A DNA stretch of 14,058 bases from Candidatus Peregrinibacteria bacterium (GTDB lineage Bacteria; Patescibacteriota; Gracilibacteria; UBA1369; LOWO2-01-FULL-3), in assembly GCA_016214225.1 (NCBI GenBank), contig JACROX010000089.1:1-14058 (forward strand). Direction: 5' to 3'. The notes below the pieces were generated by a model. It worked only from the letters and a program-made list of their open reading frames with translations, did not search any database and was not told where the DNA came from. The translations under genes and the position numbers were made by a program. Shown here piece by piece: positions 1-5,379 of this stretch (position 1 is its first letter; each line of letters opens with the position of its first letter).

Positions 1-73
1 AGCTTACGAACGAGCCGCGCAGCGAGGCGAACAATCTGGCTCCGCCAGTTGTGAGACGAAGCGAGCTTACAAA
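1..73 (+). repeat. Degenerate copy of the dispersed hairpin/tail repeat family
   Basis: GC-rich repeat-like sequence at the window edge. A hairpin is formed by CAATCTGGC (33-41 region) and GCCAGTTG around a TCC loop, with one T-T mismatch. It is followed by a tail GTGAGACGAAGCGAGC that resembles the GTGAGCGAAGCGAAC tail of the copies further downstream. AGCTTACGAA at 1-10 recurs as AGCTTACAAA at 64-73, so part of the unit may be repeated with a period of about 63 bases. The apparent GTG start of the downstream gene lies inside this repeat. Confidence 0.5.
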
Positions 74-1160
74 TAAGGAGCTTGTACGGCGAGGAGGAAG
101 CGACGAAGTTGACACAGCAAGACGCGTTTTTCAGAGATTCCCTAAAATTGACTTCGCGGTCGGAGGACAAGCGGTTATTGAGGGCGTGATGATGAGATCT
201 CCGGGACATATAACAACCGCCGTAAGAAAAACGGATGGAACAATCAAGGTTGATAAAAAAAAGTATGAGCCACTTATAAAAAGATACAATTTTTTAAATA
301 TTCCAATAGTCAGGGGAATAATCAATTTGTTTGAAATGATGGTTATAGGGACGAAAGCAATTAATTTTTCCGCGAATGAGTTTATGGCAAGCAATCCGGA
401 GGATTGCATACCAAGTAATGTGAGCGAGCATAGCGAGCGAACTCCCAAGAATACCGAAGGTGTTCTAGCCAGTAGCGTGAGCGAGCATAGCGAGCGAACT
501 CCGATTACTAAAAAACTTTTTGAATATTTCATGTTCGCGCTTTCTTTAATCTTCGCGCTTGCCTTCAGCATTTTGCTTTTCAAATTTATTCCGCTTTGGA
601 TTACAACTTATATCGATTCACACGTTACTTACGTGCACGAAAATTATTTTATTTTCAATTTGATTGACGGTTTGCTAAAGGCGCTGGTATTTCTCGCGTA
701 TATTTATATACTCACGCTTTTGCCAAGCTTTAAGCGGATTTTTGAATATCACGGAGCGGAACATAAATCCATTTTTACTTATGAGAACAATCTTGCTTTG
801 GAAGTTGAAAACGCAAAAAAACAAATTAGATTTCATCCGCGTTGCGGAACAAGCTTTATTTTAATTGTTTTTATGATAAGTATTTTGGCTTACATGTTTT
901 TACCTAAACAGGATTCATTTGCGCAGAATCTTGGGCTGAGAATTTTAGCTCTTCCGGTTATCGCCGGAATTTCATATGAATTATTAAGGCTCACCGCGAA
1001 ACACATGCAGAGCGTATTCTTCAAGCCGTTCATATTGCCGGGACTCGCGTTTCAAAGACTTACAACAAAAGAACCGGACGACAGCCAGCTCGAAGTGGGT
1101 CTTTCTTCACTGAAAGAGGCGTTGGTTTTGGAAGGAAGGCGACCCGAAGGGTTGCCCTAG
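51..1160 (+). CDS. yqhQ: DUF1385 (YqhQ-like) multi-pass membrane protein carrying translated repeat inserts
   Basis: An integral membrane protein of the DUF1385/YqhQ family, which is widespread and lacks a firmly established biochemical role. Seen directly: the family N-terminal motif GGQAVIEGVMMRSP (residues 39-52), EYHGAEHK (232-239), FHPRCGTSF (261-269) and GISYELLR (307-314), with hydrophobic segments near 156-188, 203-227, 268-288 and 298-318. At 369 residues it is longer than the usual family member of about 300. The excess is an internal insert (residues about 115-152) made of two translated copies of the dispersed repeat, placed in the linker between SANEF and the first hydrophobic segment, plus a repeat-derived end RRPEGLP. 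The start is uncertain: GTG at 51 is the only usual start codon before the GGQAV motif, it lies in repeat sequence, and the frame is open upstream to the window edge. No Shine-Dalgarno sequence is visible. Identity is confident; the first 25 or so residues are not. Confidence 0.88.
   Translation: MRRSELTNKELVRRGGSDEVDTARRVFQRFPKIDFAVGGQAVIEGVMMRSPGHITTAVRKTDGTIKVDKKKYEPLIKRYNFLNIPIVRGIINLFEMMVIGTKAINFSANEFMASNPEDCIPSNVSEHSERTPKNTEGVLASSVSEHSERTPITKKLFEYFMFALSLIFALAFSILLFKFIPLWITTYIDSHVTYVHENYFIFNLIDGLLKALVFLAYIYILTLLPSFKRIFEYHGAEHKSIFTYENNLALEVENAKKQIRFHPRCGTSFILIVFMISILAYMFLPKQDSFAQNLGLRILALPVIAGISYELLRLTAKHMQSVFFKPFILPGLAFQRLTTKEPDDSQLEVGLSSLKEALVLEGRRPEGLP
391..446 (+). repeat. Dispersed repeat copy inside yqhQ (in frame)
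   Basis: Stem GCAATCC, loop GGA, stem GGATTGC (391-407), then a spacer and the tail GTGAGCGAGCATAGCGAGCG followed by AACTCC. It is read in the yqhQ frame as NPEDCIPSNVSEHSERTP. The tail is identical to that of the adjacent copy at 448-502, while the stem is different yet still perfectly paired. Confidence 0.85.
448..502 (+). repeat. Second dispersed repeat copy inside yqhQ (in frame)
   Basis: Stem AGAATACC (448-455), loop GAA, stem GGTGTTCT (459-466). All eight pairs form, one as a T-G wobble. The spacer CTAGCCAGTAGC leads into the same tail as the preceding copy. Translated in frame as NTEGVLASSVSEHSERTP. The two copies together form a tandem insertion of about 38 codons. Confidence 0.85.
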
Positions 1161-1186
1161 CCAATAGCGTGAGCGAAGCGAACTCC
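1138..1186 (+). repeat. Dispersed repeat copy supplying the 3' end and stop codon of yqhQ
   Basis: Stem GGCGACCC (1138-1145), loop GAA, stem GGGTTGCC (1149-1156), then CTAGCCAATAGC and the tail GTGAGCGAAGCGAACTCC. The TAG inside the spacer (1158-1160) is the yqhQ stop codon, so the last residues RRPEGLP are repeat-encoded. The remainder fills most of the 41-base gap between the converging yqhQ and rplA. No run of T follows the hairpin on either strand, so a classical intrinsic terminator is not supported. Confidence 0.85.
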
Positions 1187-1201
1187 ATAGATGGTAATTT
1201 C

Positions 1202-1888
1202 TCAAAGACTCTTTAAATCGATACCAATCCCCGGTCCCATTGTAGAAGAAATAGAAATAGTGTTTAAATAAGTGCCTTTGATTGAACTTGGTTTTACTTC
1301 CGTTACGGCCTTAATTACCGCTTTCAAGTTTTCTTTCAATTTATCTTCATCAAAAGAAACTTTTCCGAATATACTATGCAAATTCGCTTCTTTATCCAAA
1401 CGAAGCTCAATCTTTCCTTGTTGCAATTCGTTGATTGTTTTTGTAACTTCAACCGTTACGGTCCCGCTTTTAGGGTTTGGCATAAGTCTTTTTTGTCCCA
1501 AAACTTTTGCGACTTTCGCAAGATCCTTCATTTGATCCGGAGTAGCTATTGCCACATCAAAATCCAACCATCCTTTTTCGATTTTTTCTATCAACTCACT
1601 AGTCCCGGCCTCTACTGCTCCGGCGGCCTTGGCCTCTTTTATTTTTTCTTCGCCGACAAAAGCGACAACTCTGACTTTTTTACCTGTTCCATGTGGAACA
1701 ACCACGGTTGTTCTGACATTTTGATCGGCCTGTTTTGGATCGACTCCAAGTTTAAAATGCACTTCACAGGTGGAATCAAATTTAGTCGTGGAAGTTTTTT
1801 TCAGCAGAGATATCGCTTCGTCCAATGTATAAAAAGGCTTATCTATAAGCTTTAAGGCCTCTCGATACTTTTTACCATGTTTTTTCAT
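1202..1888 (-). CDS. rplA: 50S ribosomal protein uL1
   Basis: Ribosomal protein L1, which forms the mobile L1 stalk on 23S rRNA near the E site and in many bacteria also represses its own operon by binding mRNA. The 228-residue length is normal. Seen: VRTTVVVPHGTGK (58-70), GQKRLMPNPKSGTVT (131-145), KEANLHSIFGK (167-177), and the C-terminal TMGPGIGID (216-224), all hallmark L1 segments. It follows rplK with a 58-base gap holding a possible RNA structure. It ends in TGA exactly where L1 proteins normally end, which shows TGA is a stop here. The start ATG at 1888 gives the usual MKKHGKKYRE beginning. There is no Shine-Dalgarno sequence; the upstream context is AACAAAAACAATT. rplJ and rplL, which usually follow, are absent, because yqhQ converges from the other side. 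Confidence 0.97.
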   Translation of the reverse strand: MKKHGKKYREALKLIDKPFYTLDEAISLLKKTSTTKFDSTCEVHFKLGVDPKQADQNVRTTVVVPHGTGKKVRVVAFVGEEKIKEAKAAGAVEAGTSELIEKIEKGWLDFDVAIATPDQMKDLAKVAKVLGQKRLMPNPKSGTVTVEVTKTINELQQGKIELRLDKEANLHSIFGKVSFDEDKLKENLKAVIKAVTEVKPSSIKGTYLNTISISSTMGPGIGIDLKSL

Positions 1889-1903
1889 AATTGTTTTTGT
1901 TAA

Positions 1904-1938
1904 GTGGTGTTAGCGCCCGCTATAGGACAGGCTCCCAC
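1904..1938 (-). promoter_or_regulatory. Possible structured leader of rplA between rplK and rplA
   Basis: Read on the minus strand, the rplK-rplA spacer can fold as three stacked helices: GUGG/CCAC, UGU/ACA and UAGC/GCUA around a GGGC loop. The 3' side is continuous and the two bulges (GAGCC, CCUA) lie on the 5' side. An asymmetric helix just ahead of rplA would suit a binding site for L1 itself, but I cannot match it to the known L1 target. The function is inference. Confidence 0.3.
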
Positions 1939-1946
1939 AAAATAAT

Positions 1947-2372
1947 TTATCCTTCAACTTTTACTCCCATGCTTCTCGCGGTGCCGGCAATAATTTTAAT
2001 GGCGGCATCAATATCGTTAGCGTTTAAATCAGCCATTTTTATTTTGGCGATTTCTTGCAATTGAGCTCTTGTTATTGTCCCAACTTTATCTTTATGAGGG
2101 ACTCCGGAACCTTTCGGGATATTCAACGCTTTTTTTATTAAAATCGCGGCGGGAGGACTTTTCAGTATAAATGTAAAACTCCTGTCATCAAAAACCGTTA
2201 ATTCAGCGGGAATAATGGTATCTCCCAATTCTTTGGTTTTAGCGTTAAATTGAGTGCAGAATTCCTGAATATTAACTCCGTGAGGACCTAAAGCGGTACC
2301 AACCGGAGGTGCCGGAGTGGCTTTCCCCGCGGGGATTTGCAACTTAACCATTGCTTTCACTTGCTTTGCCAT
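1947..2372 (-). CDS. rplK: 50S ribosomal protein uL11
   Basis: Ribosomal protein L11, which binds the GTPase-associated centre of 23S rRNA and takes part in factor-dependent steps of translation. The full length of 141 residues is canonical. Seen: [20 protein letters not shown] (10-29) with the proline-rich hinge region, [11 protein letters not shown] (29-39), FILKSPPAA (68-76), and the C-terminal signature [20 protein letters not shown] (115-134) ending MGVKVEG. The ATG at 2372 gives the standard N-terminus. It is the first gene after a strong promoter (-35 at 2428-2433, -10 at 2406-2411) and is followed by rplA. Upstream lies the 143-bp inverted repeat, so rplK is likely transcribed mainly from its own promoter. 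No Shine-Dalgarno is visible ahead of the start. Confidence 0.97.
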   Translation of the reverse strand: MAKQVKAMVKLQIPAGKATPAPPVGTALGPHGVNIQEFCTQFNAKTKELGDTIIPAELTVFDDRSFTFILKSPPAAILIKKALNIPKGSGVPHKDKVGTITRAQLQEIAKIKMADLNANDIDAAIKIIAGTARSMGVKVEG

Positions 2373-2405
2373 AAGGCTTTTTTTTACTTAATTAAAAACG
2401 AAGCC

Positions 2406-2433
2406 ATTCTACTGAAATAACAGCTGTTGTCAA
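2406..2433 (-). promoter_or_regulatory. Sigma-70-type promoter for rplK-rplA
   Basis: On the minus strand: TTGACA (2433-2428), a 16-base spacer, then TAGAAT (2411-2406). The -35 is a perfect consensus and the -10 has one mismatch. Predicted initiation is near 2399, giving a leader of about 27 bases to the rplK start. It begins only five bases past the end of the inverted repeat. Confidence 0.75.
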
Positions 2434-2437
2434 CATC

Positions 2438-2580
2438 AAGGAAAGGAGGCATAAGATTTTTTCACAAACCATGTATGACGTTGTGGACACTGCATGCAGT
2501 GTCCACATTCGGCGGAGCGTACACGTTAGCGCAGCCGAATCGTCATTGGTTTGTGAAAAAATCTTATGCTTCCTTTCCTT
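2438..2580. repeat. 143-bp inverted repeat with two inner hairpins (three-way-junction element)
   Basis: Outer arms 2438-2480 and 2541-2580 are near-perfect inverted copies: AAGGAAAGGAGGCATAAG on the left against AAGGAAAGGAAGCATAAG on the inverted right, continuing through GATTTTTTCACAAACCA to ATGACG. The only differences are one substitution and one 3-base gap. Between them lie a perfect 26-bp palindrome (2482-2507, half TGTGGACACTGCA) and a second hairpin closed by TTCGGC/GCCGAA (2508-2513 and 2534-2539), with a possible inner GCG/CGC pairing. The stop codon of the minus-strand unknown gene (TAA, 2581-2579) overlaps its right edge. No T-run follows the structure on the minus strand and I see no clear target-site duplication. 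It may be a MITE-like element, an RNA processing site or a transcription insulator; none is proved. Confidence 0.85.
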
Positions 2581-3436
2581 AAAATTCCATCGCCAACAAC
2601 TGGACCAAATTCTTAACTTGAGGATGATAGGTCTTGGGATAAGAAAATCCGTAAACAAGATTTTTAAATCTGACAACCAAAAAAGCCGTTTCCTGTCTCT
2701 TTGAATCGTTCAAATAAAAAGAAGCTTTCCCGAACTCATTCGTTTCATTTATCTCCGTATCAAGCCCTTCGGAAGCCCGTTTTTTAAGTGAACCATACAC
2801 GTCCTCAATTGAATTCAGCGGCCCTATTTTAAAAATATAAACTTTCAAAATGGGAGCATCTTGCGTCATTACGGCATTTTTAATCACCTGAACATCTTTT
2901 AAGTCGTCTATGTAAACAGTTTTAAATAAAAATCCGTTATGGGCTTCTTTCTCGATACTTACATTAACAAATCCGGCGCTTTTCAACTGATCCTCATTCA
3001 AATAAACGTATTGCGACATATCCACAAAATTCGCGGTTTCAAAATCCTTGCTTGAGTCCGTATTTTGATCGGAGTTTTGAGGAGTGGTTAAATTCTGCGA
3101 CTCCAAATCTTTAGAATCATATTTTATGGGAGATCCCTGCCCGGAATTTTCACCCAAAAAATTGTCGTTGTTAAGTGACATGGGATTTTGGCTTGTGGAA
3201 GGCGCGATTTTATTGACAGGAGGCTCATTTTGTAAATTGTTTTTTTGGATATTTTCAGTTCCTAAAACATTTGTAGAGAGATTTTGCGTCAAATCCAATT
3301 TTTCAGGAAGAGGAGATTTTGAATTTTCTGTTATTTGTAAATTCGCGGTTGGCAGATAATCCTTGGCAATAATTTGAACCACAACGGCAATAACTACGAC
3401 AGTCAAAATGAGGGTGAAAATTGTAAACTTCCGCAT
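2579..3436 (-). CDS. Membrane-anchored protein of unknown function between nusG and rplK
   Basis: I do not recognise this 285-residue protein. It has an N-terminal hydrophobic helix (residues 4-25, after MRKF), then a linker of about 105 residues (30-135) rich in Asn, Gln, Ser, Thr and Pro, and a probable folded domain (about 138-285) with alternating hydrophobic stretches such as LKVYIFKIGPL and TAFLVVRFKNLVYGFSYP. The topology suggests a single-pass anchor with the C-terminal domain outside the membrane. It lies on the same strand as secE-nusG, 59 bases after nusG, in the place where rplK normally follows directly. Its stop codon abuts the 143-bp inverted repeat. The start ATG at 3436 directly precedes the anchor; no Shine-Dalgarno is seen. 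Codon use looks like that of its neighbours. It may belong to the nusG transcript; a role there is not evident. Confidence 0.8.
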   Translation of the reverse strand: MRKFTIFTLILTVVVIAVVVQIIAKDYLPTANLQITENSKSPLPEKLDLTQNLSTNVLGTENIQKNNLQNEPPVNKIAPSTSQNPMSLNNDNFLGENSGQGSPIKYDSKDLESQNLTTPQNSDQNTDSSKDFETANFVDMSQYVYLNEDQLKSAGFVNVSIEKEAHNGFLFKTVYIDDLKDVQVIKNAVMTQDAPILKVYIFKIGPLNSIEDVYGSLKKRASEGLDTEINETNEFGKASFYLNDSKRQETAFLVVRFKNLVYGFSYPKTYHPQVKNLVQLLAMEF

Positions 3437-3495
3437 GCGACAAGATTAAAATAAAACAAGCCAAATTGCAAGGTGTCTCGAGATATTCTGAAAAA

Positions 3496-4041
3496 CTATT
3501 TTTTCCTAACCTGAGTGAAATCCAGCTCGACCGGAGTTTCTCTTCCAAAGATTGTTATCAGGACCTTAACTTTTCCTTTTTCTTCGTCTATCGCGCTGAT
3601 AATCCCTTCATAATTGGCAAAAGGACCGTCAAGTACGGTAACATGATCGTTCAAAGTAAAATCAATCTTAAATTTAGGCTCGGACTGCCCCATGTGTTTT
3701 TTAATAACCTTCCATTCTTCCGGTGAAACGGGGATTGGGATTGTACCTGAGCCGACAAATCCAGTTACATTCGGAGTATTTCTAACAACATACCAGCTAT
3801 CATCGGTAACGGTCATGTCAACAAGCACATATCCGGGGAAAATGCGTTTTTCTTCCGTAATCGGCTGACCTTTTTTAATGACTATTTGGGTTTCTTTAGG
3901 CACGACAACATCGAAAATCAAATCTTGCATTCCAAGAGATTCGATCCTCTGCTGGAGAGCTTCTTTTACGGCATCTTCGTAGCCGGAATACGTATGAATA
4001 ACATACCAATGCCTGCCCGTGTTTTCGGCTTGTCGTCCCAT
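3496..4041 (-). CDS. nusG: Transcription termination/antitermination factor NusG
   Basis: NusG binds the RNA polymerase clamp, affects pausing and processivity, and links transcription to Rho or to the ribosome. The 181-residue length is usual. The NGN domain shows HWYVIHTYSGYE (11-22), FPGYVLV (68-74) and VRNTPNVTGFVG (86-97). The KOW domain shows NDHVTVLDGPFANYEGIISA (131-150) and IFGRETPVELDFTQV (164-178). The start is two bases after the secE stop (TAAACATG on the minus strand), so the two genes are probably translationally coupled. It is followed not by rplK, as in the usual order, but by an unknown membrane-anchored gene. Confidence 0.97.
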   Translation of the reverse strand: MGRQAENTGRHWYVIHTYSGYEDAVKEALQQRIESLGMQDLIFDVVVPKETQIVIKKGQPITEEKRIFPGYVLVDMTVTDDSWYVVRNTPNVTGFVGSGTIPIPVSPEEWKVIKKHMGQSEPKFKIDFTLNDHVTVLDGPFANYEGIISAIDEEKGKVKVLITIFGRETPVELDFTQVRKK

Positions 4042-4043
4042 GT

Positions 4044-4241
4044 TTAAGGTCGGAGAGAAATTACATAATCAAAAAGAGTGCTGAACCCAAGATCGAGTAC
4101 TCCTAAAAAAACCGCGACAACAACACAAAAGATAAGTACAATAATCGTAAGCTTTATTGCCTGTTTTCTCGTCAGCCAAGTCACTTTTCCAAGTTCCTCC
4201 AGACTGCCTTTTATATAGTTTGTTACTACGTTTTCTTTCAT
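4044..4241 (-). CDS. secE: Preprotein translocase subunit SecE
   Basis: SecE is the small subunit that clamps SecY in the protein-translocation channel. This 65-residue form is the short single-TM type found in most bacteria. Seen: the conserved amphipathic region EELGKVTWLTRKQA (15-28) and one hydrophobic helix (about 30-52, LTIIVLIFCVVVAVFLGVL). Its position directly before nusG is the canonical arrangement and confirms the call. It is the first gene of the minus-strand operon, expressed from an extended -10 promoter about 45-75 bases upstream. A tiny GC hairpin followed by five T lies in its leader. No Shine-Dalgarno is visible. Confidence 0.95.
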   Translation of the reverse strand: MKENVVTNYIKGSLEELGKVTWLTRKQAIKLTIIVLIFCVVVAVFLGVLDLGFSTLFDYVISLRP

Positions 4242-4254
4242 AATTAGGGTAATT

Positions 4255-4272
4255 TTAAAAAGCCCGCGGCTT
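4255..4272 (-). terminator. Attenuator-like hairpin in the secE leader
   Basis: On the minus strand AAGCC-GCG-GGCTT is followed directly by TTT and an AT-rich stretch. It lies between the predicted start of transcription (about 4279) and the secE start codon (4241). A five-pair stem is short for an intrinsic terminator, so it might attenuate weakly or have no function. Confidence 0.3.
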
Positions 4273-4285
4273 GCTTTACGGTCGA

Positions 4286-4315
4286 ACTATAACATTTACC
4301 ATTTCCAAAAAGCAA
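4286..4315 (-). promoter_or_regulatory. Extended -10 promoter for secE-nusG
   Basis: On the minus strand: TTGCTT (4315-4310), an 18-base spacer, then TATAGT (4291-4286) preceded by TGT, giving an extended -10 of the TGn type. The predicted start of transcription is near 4279. It overlaps the oppositely directed promoter of the pilin-PKD operon. Confidence 0.55.
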
Positions 4316-4331
4316 GTATTTCTGGTAAAAT
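4303..4331 (+). promoter_or_regulatory. Extended -10 promoter for the pilin-PKD operon
   Basis: TGG followed by TAAAAT (4326-4331) makes an extended -10 with five of six consensus bases in the hexamer. The -35 candidate TTCCAA (4303-4308, 17-base spacer) is poor. The predicted start is near 4338, with a leader of roughly 17 bases before the ATG at 4355. Confidence 0.45.
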
Positions 4332-4354
4332 ATAGAGAAGAAAAACAAAAACCA

Positions 4355-5347
4355 ATGAATCTCAGATTAAAAAATGGGTTAAGAATTATACTGCAATTTA
4401 TGTTATTGATGATAGCGATATTTACGATACTGCATTTTCAGGCATTCGCGGTCGATAAATCTTTGCCTATTCCAAGCGCGGAATATGAGAAATATAATAT
4501 TCCAAAACCGCCTGACAAAGAGGGACAATTGATAGTAAAAGATCTTGTGCTGGGCGGACTTGCTTATGTTAAAGCCATTGTTGTTGCGATAGGAATTTTA
4601 ATGATTTCTCTTTTAGGATTGCGCTTGCTCATGGCGTATGGGGAAGAGGAAGAGATAAGCAAAGCAAGGAGAGGACTAATTTACGCTTTGATTGCTTTTG
4701 TAATTATAAGCATGTCGCAGGATTTCGGAAAAATCTTTGACATGGGCGAAAAAAGTCTTCTCCAAAGTCCGCAGAATATTTTGAACAGAGTTAAACTTTT
4801 CGACAAAGAAATCGAAATTTTCATGACATTTATAAAATATGTAATAGGCGCTTATGCCGGCATAATGATTCTTCGCTACGGCATAGGCCTTGTAACGGCA
4901 GGTGGGAATGAAGAAGAAGCCACAAAAAACAAAAAAGGAATCATGTATGCCATGGGGGGACTTTTAATGACGTATTTCAGCCAGACTTTTATCGACAAAG
5001 TCTTTTATAAAATCAACAAGGATGCTTATTACTCGACAGGTGTTCATCCGGGGGTGGATGTTAAAGCGGGAGTTGAACAAATTTCTGGAATAACAAATAT
5101 GGTGATGCAATTTGTGGCTCCGATAGCTCTTGTAATGTTTATAGTAACAGCGATTATGTACGCGACGGCGGCGGGAAAAGACGAACAGGTGGAAAAAGCG
5201 AAAAGGCTCCTCACCGCGACAATTATTGGAGTCGTAATAATTTACGGAGCGTTCGCCGTGGTGAGTACGATTATCGCGAGCAAACTGGGAAGTATAGATC
5301 CAAATTTAATCAGCAAGGCTCCAGCCGCAGGCTGGTTGCCTATTTAG
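4355..5347 (+). CDS. Membrane protein with three tandem VirB2/TrbC-like pilin units (operon gene 1)
   Basis: A 330-residue membrane protein. A signal-like segment (residues 7-32, ending FQAFA) is followed by three repeats of one pattern: hydrophobic helix, a short glycine/acidic turn, a basic KA(K/R)R-type patch and a second hydrophobic helix. The turns are MAYGEEEEISKARRG (93-107), TAGGNEEEATKNKKG (181-195) and TAAGKDEQVEKAKRL (271-285), within units at about 62-121, 150-210 and 243-309. This is the layout of VirB2/TrbC-like T4SS pilins, here fused in series. The ATG at 4355 was chosen because it begins the signal sequence; the in-frame ATG at 4271 lies upstream of the predicted promoter start. 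The last residues APAAGWLPI and the stop fall in a divergent copy of the dispersed repeat. No conjugation motor is near, so the role is inferred: a membrane scaffold or subunit of a surface structure. Confidence 0.8.
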   Translation: MNLRLKNGLRIILQFMLLMIAIFTILHFQAFAVDKSLPIPSAEYEKYNIPKPPDKEGQLIVKDLVLGGLAYVKAIVVAIGILMISLLGLRLLMAYGEEEEISKARRGLIYALIAFVIISMSQDFGKIFDMGEKSLLQSPQNILNRVKLFDKEIEIFMTFIKYVIGAYAGIMILRYGIGLVTAGGNEEEATKNKKGIMYAMGGLLMTYFSQTFIDKVFYKINKDAYYSTGVHPGVDVKAGVEQISGITNMVMQFVAPIALVMFIVTAIMYATAAGKDEQVEKAKRLLTATIIGVVIIYGAFAVVSTIIASKLGSIDPNLISKAPAAGWLPI

Positions 5348-5378
5348 TAATGTCCGCCGTAGGTGGACTTCCACACTC
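5316..5378 (+). repeat. Divergent dispersed repeat copy at the junction of operon genes 1 and 2
   Basis: First hairpin CCAGCC-GCA-GGCTGG (5321-5335), then TTGCCTATTTAGTAATG, then a second hairpin TCCGCC-GTA-GGTGGA (5353-5367) and the tail CTTCCACACTC. The order hairpin, TTGCCTA spacer, hairpin, (G)AACTCC-like tail matches the copy at 6538-6595. The TAG in the spacer (5345-5347) is the stop of gene 1, as in the copy ending yqhQ. Confidence 0.6.
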
Positions 5379-5379
5379 A

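Noticed and set aside
391..502. Repeated units in yqhQ and at 5411-5510 as a CRISPR array
   Set aside because: Copies are few, adjacent without unique spacers of constant length, lie in coding frames, and the same unit recurs at scattered sites.
131..583. Minus-strand reading frame of 150 codons opposite yqhQ
   Set aside because: It is the antisense of a well-supported DUF1385 gene; its repeated SLCSLTLL segments simply mirror the two repeat copies.
1138..1186. Intrinsic terminator between the converging yqhQ and rplA
   Set aside because: The hairpin is strong, but no T-run follows it on either strand, and the same hairpin occurs inside genes that are read through.
1202..1204. UGA recoded as glycine, as in some Gracilibacteria
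   Set aside because: rplA ends in TGA exactly where L1 proteins end; read-through would add residues from the repeat.
2482..2507. DnaA boxes or a replication origin in the central palindrome
   Set aside because: TGTGGACAC differs from the DnaA box at two of nine bases, there is no box cluster, and no dnaA or dnaN is nearby.
2392..2704. Short frames on both strands across the 143-bp inverted repeat
   Set aside because: They arise from the symmetry of the repeat and overlap the promoter and the 3' end of the unknown gene.
4271..4354. Upstream start ATG at 4271 for operon gene 1
   Set aside because: It would precede the predicted promoter start, overlap the secE promoter and put 28 residues ahead of a good signal sequence.
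5350..5379. Start of operon gene 2 at 5350
   Set aside because: The codons fall in a divergent repeat copy; ATG at 5380 begins the basic part of a signal peptide.
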